From Arthrobacter wenxiniae (GTDB lineage Bacteria; Actinomycetota; Actinomycetes; Actinomycetales; Micrococcaceae), in contig NZ_JAAMFM010000016.1 of assembly GCF_013376105.1 (NCBI RefSeq), positions 1 through 64,000 on the forward strand: a stretch of 64,000 nt of DNA, given 5' to 3'. The position numbers were made by a program, and so were the translations under genes. Under the pieces are notes generated by a model that saw only the letters and a list, made by a program, of their open reading frames with translations, searched no databases and was not told where the DNA came from. Shown here piece after piece: positions 22,029 through 31,258 of the stretch. Position 1 is the stretch's first letter. Every line of letters begins with the position of its first letter.

Positions 22029-24311
22029 ATGCCCAATTCGGCACCTAATTTGGCCCACGGGGAAGACAGCGAAGGCGAAGCCTTGCTTCAAGGGGTGCAG
22101 GAGCCGGAAACGGACCAGGTCAACCTTCCCGAGATTACCTACGACGAACAGTTCTTTCCTGCACGGCCGCGCGCCCTGCGGCCCACAGCCAAGCGGCGCA
22201 AATACTTGACGGACTCGCGGCCTCCCTTTGAGCCCGATGCCCGCAACAAGGCGTATGTGGAATGGCTGCGGAACCAGTCAATGCTGGGAGACGCCGACGC
22301 GCTGGCGCGACAGCTGTCCGGGCAAGCCAGCATGTGGCAAAATCCGTTCGCCTACCCCAACCCCAGGGCAGCTGTCGAGCGGGCTTCCGTCTGGTTTACC
22401 GCCTACCCCCTGTCGTTCATCACCAAACCAGGTCAAACCTTCCTCTCCGCCCTGGGGTCTTCCGATCTATGGGAGGCATTCCAGCAAGTGGGCATCAAGG
22501 CCATCCATACGGGGCCTGTCAAGCGCGCCGGCGGCCTGTCCGGCTGGGACTACACCCCCAGCATTGACGGACACTTCGACCGCATAAGCATGGCGATCGA
22601 CCCGTTGTTCGGGACGGAAGACGAATTTCGGACCATGTGCGCGGTGGCCGCGGAACACTCCGGGACAATTATCGACGACATCGTTCCGGGACACACCGGA
22701 AAGGGTGCCGACTTCCGGCTCGCTGAAATGAACTATCTCGATTATCCGGGCATTTACCACATGGTGGACATACCCGAGTCCGATTGGGACCTGCTTCCGG
22801 ATGTTCCCGCCGGCGAGGACTCAGTGAACATCGACGCGGCGGCCGAACGCCGCCTGCAGCGGGCCGGCTACATCATCGGCCAACTGCAGCGGGTCATCTT
22901 TTACGAATCCGGTATCAAGGAAACCAACTGGAGCGCGACAGGCCCCGTCATGGACACCGCCGGCATAGTCCGCCGATGGGTGTACCTGCACTACTTCAAG
23001 GCCGGCCAGCCGTCCATAAACTGGTTGGACCCCACATTCTCCGGCATGCGATTGGTCATGGGAGATGCGCTTCACTCCCTCGTGGATCTGGGCACGGGAG
23101 CACTCCGCCTGGATGCGAACGGGTTTTTGGGTGTCGAGAAAAGCGCCGAAGAACGGCCCGGCTGGTCCGAAGGCCATCCCCTCTCCCAGGCTGCCAACCA
23201 ACTCATCGCCAGCATGGTGAGGAAGGTGGGCGGGTTCAGCTTCCAAGAGCTGAATCTGACGATCGATGACATTAAGGCAACATCTGAAACCGGGCCCGAC
23301 CTCTCCTACGACTTCGTGACCAGGCCGGCGTACCATCACGCCCTCGTGGCGGCCGACACGGAATTTCTTCGGCTCACACTGCGCCTGGCGATGGAATTTG
23401 GCGTCGACCAGGCCTCCCTGGTGCACGCGCTACAAAACCACGACGAACTGACCTACGAACTTGTTCACTTCAGCACCAAGCACAAGGAGGACATGTTTGA
23501 ATTCAACGGCCAGGACCTTACCGGGCTCGAGCTGGCCGAAACGGTGCGCGAAACACTCCGGGATGGACTGACCGGTGACCGCGCTCCGTACAACCTGGTT
23601 TTCACCACCAACGGCATCGCCTGCACAACCGTCACGGTGATCAGTGCGGTGCTGGGAATCAAGGACCTCGCAACCATCACGGCCGAACAGACGGAACAAA
23701 TCCGCGAAGTCCATCTGCTCCTGGCCATGTACAACGCCCTGCAGCCAGGAGTGTTCGCACTCTCGGGCTGGGACCTCTGCGGCATGGTCACCTTGGAAAA
23801 AACCCAGGTCGCGCGTCTCGTCTCGCGCGGGGACACGCGGTGGATCCATCGGGCCGCCCACGATCTAATGGGCGCCGACCCGGCCGCCGACCAGGCATTG
23901 TCCGGGATGCCCAAGGCCAGAAGCCTCTACGGAACCTTGCCCGAGCAGTTGGCCGATGAGGGCTCCTTTGCCCGACGGCTCTCGCGCATCCTCGCCGTCC
24001 GTGAGGACTGGTCCATAGCGACCAGTGTTCTGATCGACGTCCCGGAGGTCTCCCATCGTGCCCTGCTCGTGATGGTGCACCGGCTCGAGTCGGGAATGCT
24101 GCAGGCCACGGTTTTGAACTTTTCCGCTCAAGACCTGGCCGGAACCGTGAAATCAGTTCATTTGGACTGTGGTGCCCAGGTAACGGATGCGTTTACGGGC
24201 GAATCCGTCGGCAGCGTCGATGACCTGCACAGCTTCTACATCCAGCTAAAGGCATATCAAGGTACCGCGCTGCTTGTGAGCTTATCCCCGGCAGGCCTCG
24301 ACCTGGCTTGA
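22029..24311 (+). CDS. GH13 alpha-amylase-family enzyme, trehalose synthase-like
   Basis: 760 aa. Glycoside hydrolase family 13 barrel with catalytic residues D362 ([12 protein letters not shown]), E407 ([12 protein letters not shown]) and D472 ([11 protein letters not shown]). The NHDELT motif is that of TreS, maltose alpha-D-glucosyltransferase, which interconverts maltose and trehalose, but regions I ([11 protein letters not shown]) and III are divergent, so the exact reaction is uncertain. An N-terminal extension of about 115 residues and a C-terminal beta domain flank the barrel. No signal peptide; cytoplasmic. It stands alone with its own leader, and its codon use (several ATA codons) is unlike its neighbours. 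Confidence 0.75.
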   Translation: MPNSAPNLAHGEDSEGEALLQGVQEPETDQVNLPEITYDEQFFPARPRALRPTAKRRKYLTDSRPPFEPDARNKAYVEWLRNQSMLGDADALARQLSGQASMWQNPFAYPNPRAAVERASVWFTAYPLSFITKPGQTFLSALGSSDLWEAFQQVGIKAIHTGPVKRAGGLSGWDYTPSIDGHFDRISMAIDPLFGTEDEFRTMCAVAAEHSGTIIDDIVPGHTGKGADFRLAEMNYLDYPGIYHMVDIPESDWDLLPDVPAGEDSVNIDAAAERRLQRAGYIIGQLQRVIFYESGIKETNWSATGPVMDTAGIVRRWVYLHYFKAGQPSINWLDPTFSGMRLVMGDALHSLVDLGTGALRLDANGFLGVEKSAEERPGWSEGHPLSQAANQLIASMVRKVGGFSFQELNLTIDDIKATSETGPDLSYDFVTRPAYHHALVAADTEFLRLTLRLAMEFGVDQASLVHALQNHDELTYELVHFSTKHKEDMFEFNGQDLTGLELAETVRETLRDGLTGDRAPYNLVFTTNGIACTTVTVISAVLGIKDLATITAEQTEQIREVHLLLAMYNALQPGVFALSGWDLCGMVTLEKTQVARLVSRGDTRWIHRAAHDLMGADPAADQALSGMPKARSLYGTLPEQLADEGSFARRLSRILAVREDWSIATSVLIDVPEVSHRALLVMVHRLESGMLQATVLNFSAQDLAGTVKSVHLDCGAQVTDAFTGESVGSVDDLHSFYIQLKAYQGTALLVSLSPAGLDLA

Positions 24312-24592
24312 TCCGCCGGGCACCCCGGAACCTCATCGGCGAACCAAGGTCCAATGCCGCGGTGGCCGCGTGTTCTGGGTCAGGCTGCAGACGCGGATGG
24401 ATCCCGGGCGCTGACGCGCACGGCGCCTCCACCAAGCCGGCACGGCTGCGTCACATTTCGCACAGGTCCGCACCGGATTCCGCGGTTTAAAAACACACCC
24501 CTGGGAGACCTCCGTCGCGGACACAGGAACTCACGGATAACCTCCCATGGTGACGCGGCGGTTGCGGAAATGCTGTCGGAAGCGGCGCGGCG
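24312..24592. other. Intergenic, nothing recognised
   Basis: 281 bases between the convergent GH13 gene and the DUF58 gene. I see no open frame with protein-like content, no strong hairpin and no promoter that I can support. Confidence 0.5.
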
Positions 24593-25885
24593 TCAGAGGC
24601 GGCCGGCGGCCTTGAGGCGGATGTACATGTCTGCCAGTTCCGGCGGGAGTTCGTGGGGCGGGGCGTCCACCACCTCGGCGCCCATCTGCCTGAGGACTGC
24701 CATGACGGCGGCACGCCGGTTGAGCGCGTGCTCGGCCGCGGCCGCACGGTAGGCGAGGGACGCCGTCGACCGTTCCCGCCGGGCCTCGTCCAGGGCCGGG
24801 TCGCGCACGGACGCCACCACCACCACATGCCTGCGGGCCAGCTGGGCCACCAGCGGGATCAGCCCCTCCCCGGCGGCGCCGGCGTCGAGCGAGGTCACCA
24901 GCACCACCAGCGCCCGGTGCGCCGTCACCGAACGGACCTGGCCGGGCACCCCGGCGGCGTCCAGCTCGATCAGCTCCGGCTGCAGCGGCGCCAGCCCCTG
25001 GACCATGGCGCCGAGCATGTTGCCCTTGCCGGAGGAGGAAACGCGGGCCCGGACGCGGCGGTCGTAGGCGACCAGGCTGACGCGGTCGCCGCCGCGCTCG
25101 GCCAGCACCGCCAGCAGCAGCGACGCCTCGATGCCGGTGTCCAGCCGGGGTTCATCGCCGATCCGGGCCGCCGAGGTGCGTGAGGTGTCCAGCACAATGA
25201 CCACGCGGCGGTCGCGCTCAGGCCGCCAGGTGCGCACCACCACGTCCCGGCGCCGCGCGGTGGCACGCCAGTCGATGGAGCGGACGTCGTCGCCGCGGAC
25301 GTAGTCGCGCAGCGAGTCAAACTCGGTGCCGGCGCCGCGGATCTGCACGGCCGCCCGGCCGTCCAGCTCGCGCAGCCTGCGCAGTTTCGACGGCAGGTGG
25401 CGCTTGGAGTGGAACGGCGGCAGCACCCGCAGCGTGCCCGGCGCCGCGATGGTCTTCTGCCAGGCGGCCATGCCCAGCGGCCCAAAGGACCGGAAGGTCA
25501 CGTGCTCCGTGCGCAGGTCCCCGCGGCGGACCGGGCGCAGGGATACCCGGACGACGGCGCGTTCCCCGGCCGGGATGCGCAGCGCCTGCAACGCGTTGGC
25601 AGCGCCCGCCGAGGGCTGCCAGCCGTCCCGCACCTGGCCCCGCAGCAGGCGGGGCGACTCGTTCGCCAGCCGAAGGACCGCCGTCGTGCTCTCGGTGAGG
25701 CGCACGCCGGCGGGCATTTCGCGGCGGACGGCGATGCGGCGCGGGGAGGCCGCCAGCAGCAGGTCGGCGGCGGACACCGCCAGCAGCACGGCAAGCGCAA
25801 CCACCCAGGTGATGGCATACGGCGCGGCGATGAGCGGCACCACCAGAAGCAGCGCCAGGAGGAAGAACCTGCCCGAAATGGCCAT
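24593..25885 (-). CDS. DUF58 domain protein
   Basis: 430 aa. Two membrane helices at about 6-45. Then a beta-rich segment and the DUF58 signature (AGTEFDSLRDYVRGDDVRSIDWRATAR, about 190-217), leading into a von Willebrand A-like region with VIVLDTSRTS as the metal-site-like loop. DUF58 and MoxR proteins form widespread pairs thought to assist assembly or activation of membrane or envelope complexes. It lies 15 bases downstream of moxR in a five-gene minus-strand operon. Confidence 0.88.
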   Translation of the reverse strand: MAISGRFFLLALLLVVPLIAAPYAITWVVALAVLLAVSAADLLLAASPRRIAVRREMPAGVRLTESTTAVLRLANESPRLLRGQVRDGWQPSAGAANALQALRIPAGERAVVRVSLRPVRRGDLRTEHVTFRSFGPLGMAAWQKTIAAPGTLRVLPPFHSKRHLPSKLRRLRELDGRAAVQIRGAGTEFDSLRDYVRGDDVRSIDWRATARRRDVVVRTWRPERDRRVVIVLDTSRTSAARIGDEPRLDTGIEASLLLAVLAERGGDRVSLVAYDRRVRARVSSSGKGNMLGAMVQGLAPLQPELIELDAAGVPGQVRSVTAHRALVVLVTSLDAGAAGEGLIPLVAQLARRHVVVVASVRDPALDEARRERSTASLAYRAAAAEHALNRRAAVMAVLRQMGAEVVDAPPHELPPELADMYIRLKAAGRL

Positions 25886-25900
25886 GTCCGAGACCCGGGC

Positions 25901-26932
25901 CTAGCGGGGGACGGGGACGGTGGCGAGGATGGAGTGCAGGATCCCGTCGGCCGTGACGCCGTCCATCTCGGCTTCGGGGCGCAGCGAGACGCGGTGGCGC
26001 AGGGCGGGCAGGGCCAGGGCCTTGACGTCGTCCGGGGTGACGAAGCCGCGCCCGCACAGCCACGCGTAGGCGCGGGCGCACTTGAGCAGGGCGGTGGCGC
26101 CGCGGGGCGAAACGCCCAGCTGGAACGACGGCGCCGTGCGGGTGGCGCGGGCCAGGTCCACCACGTAGGCGAGGACCTCGGCGGCGACGCCGACCCGGGC
26201 GACCGCTTCGCGGGCCTGGGCCAGGTCCGCGGCGCCGGCAACCGCGCGCACTCCGGCGGCCCGGAGGTCCTGCGGGTCAAAGCCCAGGCTGTGGCGGCGG
26301 ATCACCTCCATTTCCTCCTCACGCGCCGGCAGGTCCATGGAGAGCTTGAGCAGGAACCGGTCCAGCTGCGCCTCCGGCAGGGGGTACGTCCCCTCGTATT
26401 CGACGGGGTTTTGCGTGGCTGCCACCATGAACGGGGCGGGCAGCTTCCGGGACACGCCATCCACCGAGACCTGGTGCTCCTCCATGGCCTCAAGCAGCGA
26501 CGCCTGCGTCTTGGGCGGGGTGCGGTTGATTTCATCGGCCAGCAGGATGTTGGTGAAAACGGGCCCCTCGCGGAAGGTGAATTCGGAGGTGCGGGCGTCA
26601 TATACGAGAGATCCCGTGACATCGCCGGGCATCAGGTCCGGGGTGAACTGCACGCGCTTCGTGTCCAGGCTCAGGGCCGCGGACAGGGCCCGCACCAAGA
26701 GCGTCTTGGCCACGCCCGGCACGCCTTCCAGCAGCACGTGCCCGCCGGCCAGCAGCGCAATCAGGAGCCCGGTCACGGTGGATTCCTGGCCCACCACTGC
26801 CTTGGCCACCTCGGCGCGGACCTGCAGGAGTGCAGCGGCCGGGCCCCCAGGGGCCGCCTGCTGCTGCACGGCGGCATCCGGTGCCGCCGCGGGGGCCTGT
26901 GGCAGCTGTGTTTCGGGGTGTTGTGCCGTCAT
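25901..26932 (-). CDS. MoxR-family AAA ATPase
   Basis: 343 aa. Walker A GVPGVAKT (about 70-77), Walker B ILLADEINR followed by TPPKTQASLLEAMEEHQV, sensor ATQNPVEYEGTYPLPEAQLDRF, and the C-terminal lid; all are standard MoxR motifs. It works as a chaperone-like ring with partner proteins, here presumably the DUF58, DUF4350 and DUF4129 products. The N-terminal 35 residues are Ala/Gln/Pro-rich and variable. Its ATG overlaps the stop of the DUF4350 gene. Confidence 0.93.
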   Translation of the reverse strand: MTAQHPETQLPQAPAAAPDAAVQQQAAPGGPAAALLQVRAEVAKAVVGQESTVTGLLIALLAGGHVLLEGVPGVAKTLLVRALSAALSLDTKRVQFTPDLMPGDVTGSLVYDARTSEFTFREGPVFTNILLADEINRTPPKTQASLLEAMEEHQVSVDGVSRKLPAPFMVAATQNPVEYEGTYPLPEAQLDRFLLKLSMDLPAREEEMEVIRRHSLGFDPQDLRAAGVRAVAGAADLAQAREAVARVGVAAEVLAYVVDLARATRTAPSFQLGVSPRGATALLKCARAYAWLCGRGFVTPDDVKALALPALRHRVSLRPEAEMDGVTADGILHSILATVPVPR

Positions 26933-28128
26933 CGTGGGGCGACTTCTTCCTCTAGGGCGGCCAATTGTGCGGCCATGGATAACATTTGCTTGTCGTTCAG
27001 CGGGATGCCGGTGATCAGGAGCGCCTCCAGCTGGGCCCGCGGCCGGCCGGTGCGGGCGGCCGCCGCCTCCACGACGGCGGACGGCCGGGCGTGCATCCCC
27101 AGCCGCAGCCCCTGCGCCAGCCTGGTCAGCGTGGCATGCTGCAGTGCCTCGACGGCGGTGTCCTGCGCCTTTGCGTCCTGGTACAGGCGGGCCCTGCCGG
27201 TCACGGTTTCCGACGCCTTCACGATGACCGGCAGCGGCTCAGCCACGAGCGGCCCGTGCCGGCGTCCGCGCCACAGCATGCCGACCACGGCCACCAGCAG
27301 CAGCCAGGCCGACGCCGGAAAAATCCACCGCGGTGTCAGCTCGGCCAGCGTGGGCGGATGGCCGGCAACCGCCACGTCCTTCAGCGACGCCGTGTACCAG
27401 ACCAGGTGCGGACGGCTGCCGAGCAGGCGGAACGCGAGGGCCGCGTTGCCTTGGCCGGCAAGGCGTTCATTGCTGACGACGCCGGGACTCCCCAGCACCG
27501 TCACGTCGCCTGAGCTGTTGGCCGCCATGAATCCGGCCGTTCCCCCGGACGGGACGAAACAGGTCGCCGCGCCGCGGTAGACGAACAGCGACGGCCGGCC
27601 TGCCTGGCCGATCCCGTCCACGCCGCGGGCGTCGATGCTGCCGGCAGCCGTGGCGTCCGCATTGGCGCAGCCGGCACCGGCCGCCACGTCGGCCGTGGCC
27701 GCCGCACCGGCCGCCGTGCCGGCACTGGTGATTTCGGGGCTGAGGTTTTTGACGGTGAGCGGCCCGGGGGCCAGCGCAACGAGGGCTGCGCCGGAATCCC
27801 TGGCGGAACCGGCCAGCCGGGCGGCCTGGCCGGGCTGGAGCAGGGACAGCGGGTCGTAGAGCAGGACCGTGCTGCCGTTGCGGCCGTTGGCCGCCAGGGC
27901 CTGCGCCGTGGCCTCGAGCGAGTCGGTGGCGGTGACCTGGACGCCGTGGCGCCGCAGGACGGTTGACGCCGCCTGGCCGCCGTCGGGCGCGGGGTTGGTG
28001 ACGGACAGCGCATCGGCACTCCCGCCCCCGACGGTGGAGGCCACCAGCCCGCCCACAGTCACGGCCACAAGCGCGGCGCCGCCAACAAGCCAAAACCTGT
28101 GCTTCCGCCACCACGCTGCCGCGCTCAT
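26929..28128 (-). CDS. DUF4350 membrane protein
   Basis: 399 aa. One N-terminal helix (about 11-32) and a second near residue 264 (PASAWLLLVAVVGMLWRGRR). The extracytoplasmic part between them carries the DUF4350 pattern (STVLRRHGVQVTATDSLEAT, LLYDPLSLLQPGQAARL, AFRLLGSRPHLVWYT). The cytoplasmic C terminus is helical. Four-base overlaps on both sides tie it to DUF4129 and moxR. Role unknown beyond the MoxR-associated membrane cluster. Confidence 0.82.
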   Translation of the reverse strand: MSAAAWWRKHRFWLVGGAALVAVTVGGLVASTVGGGSADALSVTNPAPDGGQAASTVLRRHGVQVTATDSLEATAQALAANGRNGSTVLLYDPLSLLQPGQAARLAGSARDSGAALVALAPGPLTVKNLSPEITSAGTAAGAAATADVAAGAGCANADATAAGSIDARGVDGIGQAGRPSLFVYRGAATCFVPSGGTAGFMAANSSGDVTVLGSPGVVSNERLAGQGNAALAFRLLGSRPHLVWYTASLKDVAVAGHPPTLAELTPRWIFPASAWLLLVAVVGMLWRGRRHGPLVAEPLPVIVKASETVTGRARLYQDAKAQDTAVEALQHATLTRLAQGLRLGMHARPSAVVEAAAARTGRPRAQLEALLITGIPLNDKQMLSMAAQLAALEEEVAPR

Positions 28129-28826
28129 TGGCCCCCCGCGGTCCAGGCGAAGCTCCCGGCGGCACCGTCAAAACCGCCGTCGGGGTGGAGGGGCCGGGTG
28201 GCAGCCACGGCCGCGTCGGTGGCCGTGAGTTCGTCATACATGGCCCGGGACGGTTCCGCGTGCCCGTACCGCACGGCGTTGAACAGCTCCGCGGCCCGCG
28301 CCAGGGCGGGCCCGTGGTGGGGGAACGCCAGCTGCAGCCCGCCGGCCATCTCGACCGCGGTGAGACCCGGGGCGGCCGACGCGGCACCGCGTTCCTCCCC
28401 GGCCCGCACGATGGCCCTGAACTGTTCCAGCACCGCCGTGGCCAGGTCCCCGCGTTCGACGGCGGCCCGGGCCAGTTCCCGGTGCCGGCCGGCACTCAGG
28501 GCGGCGGGGCCGTCAAAGACAGCCGGGCCCTGCGCCGCCCTGCGGTTGAGCCGCGGCCGGACGAGCAGGACTGCCGCAATGATGGCGAGCACCAGCACGC
28601 ACACGGCCACAAGCAGCCCGGTGGTGCCACCGAGCGATCCGAGGCCGTTGAGGAAATCGGCAATGGCATGCTTCAGCCAGCTGAGAACTTGCGCACCGAG
28701 TCCGGGCTTGGCGTCCTGGTAGACCGTTCTGGCCAGCTCCTCCGCGGCCCAGCGGCGTGCCTCGTCGGCCCCCGGGATGACGGGGACGTCCCGCGGCGCT
28801 GCCGCGGCCAGGGTCAATGCGATCAT
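28125..28826 (-). CDS. DUF4129 membrane protein
   Basis: 233 aa. After a short extracytoplasmic N terminus there is one helix (about 68-90, GLLVAVCVLVLAIIAAVLLV). The C-terminal DUF4129 region (AALSAGRHRELARAAVERGDLATAVLEQFRAIV, YGHAEPSRAMYDEL) resembles the tail of transglutaminase-like proteins. It lies 15 bases after the upstream membrane-protein gene and overlaps DUF4350 by four bases. Function unknown. Confidence 0.82.
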   Translation of the reverse strand: MIALTLAAAAPRDVPVIPGADEARRWAAEELARTVYQDAKPGLGAQVLSWLKHAIADFLNGLGSLGGTTGLLVAVCVLVLAIIAAVLLVRPRLNRRAAQGPAVFDGPAALSAGRHRELARAAVERGDLATAVLEQFRAIVRAGEERGAASAAPGLTAVEMAGGLQLAFPHHGPALARAAELFNAVRYGHAEPSRAMYDELTATDAAVAATRPLHPDGGFDGAAGSFAWTAGGQ

Positions 28827-28841
28827 CGGGGCGCCGGGCGT

Positions 28842-30245
28842 CTACTGGCCGGGGTGCCGGGTGGGCGGCTGTTCGCCCGGATAGGGCGCCGGAGGGGTCG
28901 GGGCGGGAGGATTTTGGCCCGGGTGCTGTCCCGGAGGGTGCTGGCCTGCTTGATAGCGGCCCGCCGCGGCGGGTACGGGCGCCCCGCGGCCGGGGATCCC
29001 GCCGTCGTCCGTCCCCGACTCCGATTCCTTGAGCAGGGTGACGTCGAAGCCGTCCCGCCGCATCCGCAGGTCCACGTAAATCAAGGCCATGACGCCCGTC
29101 TGGAAGGCGACGGTCACGGCCCCCACCAAAGCGCCGATGAGGGCGGATATGACCGACGCAATGACCGAGGTTCCCATCACCTGGTCCGGGGTGGGGGACA
29201 TGACCGGCAGCAGCAGGCCCAGGAGCAGGCTCACCGGCGTGGTGATGATGGCGCCAATGGCACCGGCAATGATGGCCGCCAAGGCGGAAATGCCAAACGT
29301 GCGCCACCAGTTCTGCTGGGTCAGCTGCCAGGAGCGCTTGAGCCCGGCAAAGACGCCGATGCCTTCCACGACGATCGCGGCCGGGGCCAGCAGCACCTTG
29401 ACGCCGGCCCACACGCCCGCGGCAAGGAAGGGAAGGCTCAGGAGGAGCCCAAAGCCCAAGGCGGCGAAACCGCCGGAGCCGGAGTTGACGGTGTTGGTGG
29501 CGAAGAGCAGGCCAATGAGGACGCCGGCGTAAACGGCAACGGCAACAAGGGTGGCGCCGGCATAGACCAGGGCGAGCAGGAGCAGCGTTCCGATGCGCGG
29601 CCTGACCAGCCGCCACATCTGGCCGAAATCCGTCTTGCGGTTCAGGGTGGCCCGCAGCACCGGAACCACCAGGGCACCCTGCAGCACCATTTCCATCAGG
29701 GCGGAGATGAACGAGACGGCGCCGACCCCGATGAACAGTTGGAGCATGGACGTGGCCAGGCCGTTGAGCTGTGCCTCGGTGGGGGCCGCACCGGACAGGG
29801 AGTCGCTGAAAATATTGGACGTCAGGGGGCCCACGGACGAAAGCGTGATGGCGAGGGTAAGGACGGCCGTGATGACCTGAAAGATCAGGGCCGAGCCAAA
29901 GATGGCCTTGCCGTTGTGCCGGGCCGCCTGGAATGCGCCGTCAAGGACCTCGCCAAGACGCAGCGGACGGAGCGGGATGACGCCGGGCTTGGGCGGTGCC
30001 ATGTACTGGTTGTAACCGTACGGATTCTGTCCGGGTTGCTGGGGTTGGCCCCACTGGGGCTGCTGTGCGTACTGGCCCCACGGCGGCTGCGCGGGGGGTT
30101 GCTGGGGCTGCTGTGCGTACTGGCCCCACGGCGGCTGCGCGGGCCCCTGCCCGGCCGCGGGCTCCTGCCCGCGCACTGGCGGAACGGGCTGGCCTGCGGT
30201 TCCCCCGTTCGGGTCCAGCGGCGGCTGTTCTGGTTCCTGCGTCAT
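28842..30245 (-). CDS. Multi-pass membrane protein, GDPD-type membrane domain
   Basis: 467 aa from ATG 30245 (the adjacent ATG 30248 is too close to its GGGAG). Residues 1-80 are Pro/Gln-rich and hold two QPPWGQYAQQPQ repeats. The core (about 95-400) has six to eight hydrophobic helices and the PLRLGEVLDGAFQAAR opening and SWQLTQQNWWRTFGI stretch of the glycerophosphoryl diester phosphodiesterase membrane-domain group; no catalytic GDPD domain follows. The tail is again Pro/Gln-rich. First gene of the MoxR operon, divergent from mtrA. Confidence 0.8.
   Translation of the reverse strand: MTQEPEQPPLDPNGGTAGQPVPPVRGQEPAAGQGPAQPPWGQYAQQPQQPPAQPPWGQYAQQPQWGQPQQPGQNPYGYNQYMAPPKPGVIPLRPLRLGEVLDGAFQAARHNGKAIFGSALIFQVITAVLTLAITLSSVGPLTSNIFSDSLSGAAPTEAQLNGLATSMLQLFIGVGAVSFISALMEMVLQGALVVPVLRATLNRKTDFGQMWRLVRPRIGTLLLLALVYAGATLVAVAVYAGVLIGLLFATNTVNSGSGGFAALGFGLLLSLPFLAAGVWAGVKVLLAPAAIVVEGIGVFAGLKRSWQLTQQNWWRTFGISALAAIIAGAIGAIITTPVSLLLGLLLPVMSPTPDQVMGTSVIASVISALIGALVGAVTVAFQTGVMALIYVDLRMRRDGFDVTLLKESESGTDDGGIPGRGAPVPAAAGRYQAGQHPPGQHPGQNPPAPTPPAPYPGEQPPTRHPGQ
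30054..30143 (-). repeat. 48-bp tandem repeat coding QPPWGQYAQQPQ
   Basis: The stretch from 30054 recurs at 30102 with 42 identical bases. It encodes the duplicated Pro/Gln-rich segment of the membrane protein's cytoplasmic N terminus. A recent duplication is likely. Confidence 0.85.
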
Positions 30246-30546
30246 CATGCTCCCGTGTCTTGTTCCCCAGTCAAATTGGCCGCTGCGCCACTTGCGGAGG
30301 CTCCGTTCCGGGCCTTCAAATGCCCGGTCCGGGACCGGCGGGGTCCGTACGCTGCTTCCACGTTCAACCCTATCGGCAAGAGCTGCATTTGCCCCGTGAC
30401 CTGTCGGGATTATGCCGGGCCGGATGCCCGCATGGGCCTGCGGAATGCCGCCCAGGGGCTTCCGCTCGTAGCAAAACTCCGGTTTCCCCTCGCCGCTGTG
30501 GAGGGTCGAAAGCGACTTTCGGCCGTGAATAGGCAAATATAGAGCT
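30246..30546. other. Divergent intergenic region before mtrA
   Basis: 301 bases that must hold the promoters of the minus-strand membrane operon and of mtrA. I see no confident -35/-10 pair or strong palindrome. TATAGAGCT directly precedes ATG 30547, and no good ribosome site is present before mtrA. Confidence 0.45.
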
Positions 30547-31221
30547 ATGAAGGCACGCATTTTAGTGGTGGACGACGACGAGGCACTGGCAGAGATGATC
30601 GGCATCGTGCTGCGCAATGACGGTTTTGACCCCGTCTTTTGCGCCGACGGCGCAAGGGCCCTGGAGACTTTCCGCTCCAACAAGCCTGACCTGGTCCTGC
30701 TGGACCTCATGCTGCCGGGCATCGACGGGATTGAGGTCTGCCGGCTCATCCGCGGCGAATCGGACGTGCCCATCGTCATGCTGACGGCCAAGTCGGACAC
30801 CTCGGACGTGGTCCGCGGACTGGAATCGGGCGCCGACGACTACGTGGCGAAGCCGTTCAAGCCTGCCGAGCTGGTGGCCCGCGTGCGTGCCCGCCTGCGC
30901 CCCGGGGACGTCAAGGCCCCGGAAACTCTCACCATCGGCGAGATCACCATCGATGTGGCCGGGCACGCCGTCCGGCGCGCCGGCGCGCGCATCCTGCTCA
31001 CCCCCCTGGAATTCGACCTCCTGGTGGCGCTGGCACGCAAGCCGTGGCAGGTCTTCACCCGCGAACTCCTGCTCGAACAGGTCTGGGGCTACCGCCATGC
31101 CGCCGACACCCGCCTTGTCAACGTCCATGTCCAGCGGCTGCGCTCCAAGATCGAACGCGACCCCGAAGCGCCCGAGGTTGTCCTGACCGTGCGCGGCGTG
31201 GGTTACAAGGCCGGGCAGTAG
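30547..31221 (+). CDS. mtrA: DNA-binding response regulator MtrA
   Basis: 224 aa OmpR/PhoB-type regulator. Receiver: acidic pair D9-D10-D11, phosphoacceptor D53 (LLDLMLPG), T80 and K102 (AKPFKP). Winged helix at about 130-224 (LTPLEFDLLVALARKPWQVFTRELLLEQVWGY, HVQRLRSKIE). MtrA controls cell-wall and division genes in actinobacteria and is phosphorylated by MtrB, encoded 37 bases downstream; lpqB follows, the classic mtrA-mtrB-lpqB order. Confidence 0.96.
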   Translation: MKARILVVDDDEALAEMIGIVLRNDGFDPVFCADGARALETFRSNKPDLVLLDLMLPGIDGIEVCRLIRGESDVPIVMLTAKSDTSDVVRGLESGADDYVAKPFKPAELVARVRARLRPGDVKAPETLTIGEITIDVAGHAVRRAGARILLTPLEFDLLVALARKPWQVFTRELLLEQVWGYRHAADTRLVNVHVQRLRSKIERDPEAPEVVLTVRGVGYKAGQ

Positions 31222-31258
31222 AGGCTCCGACGGCACGGGAACCAGTGGCGAATCCACT

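Noticed and set aside
28128-30542. An 804-codon plus-strand frame opposite the DUF4129/membrane-protein genes
   Set aside because: Antisense shadow; the minus-strand products have helices, motifs, overlaps and ribosome sites.
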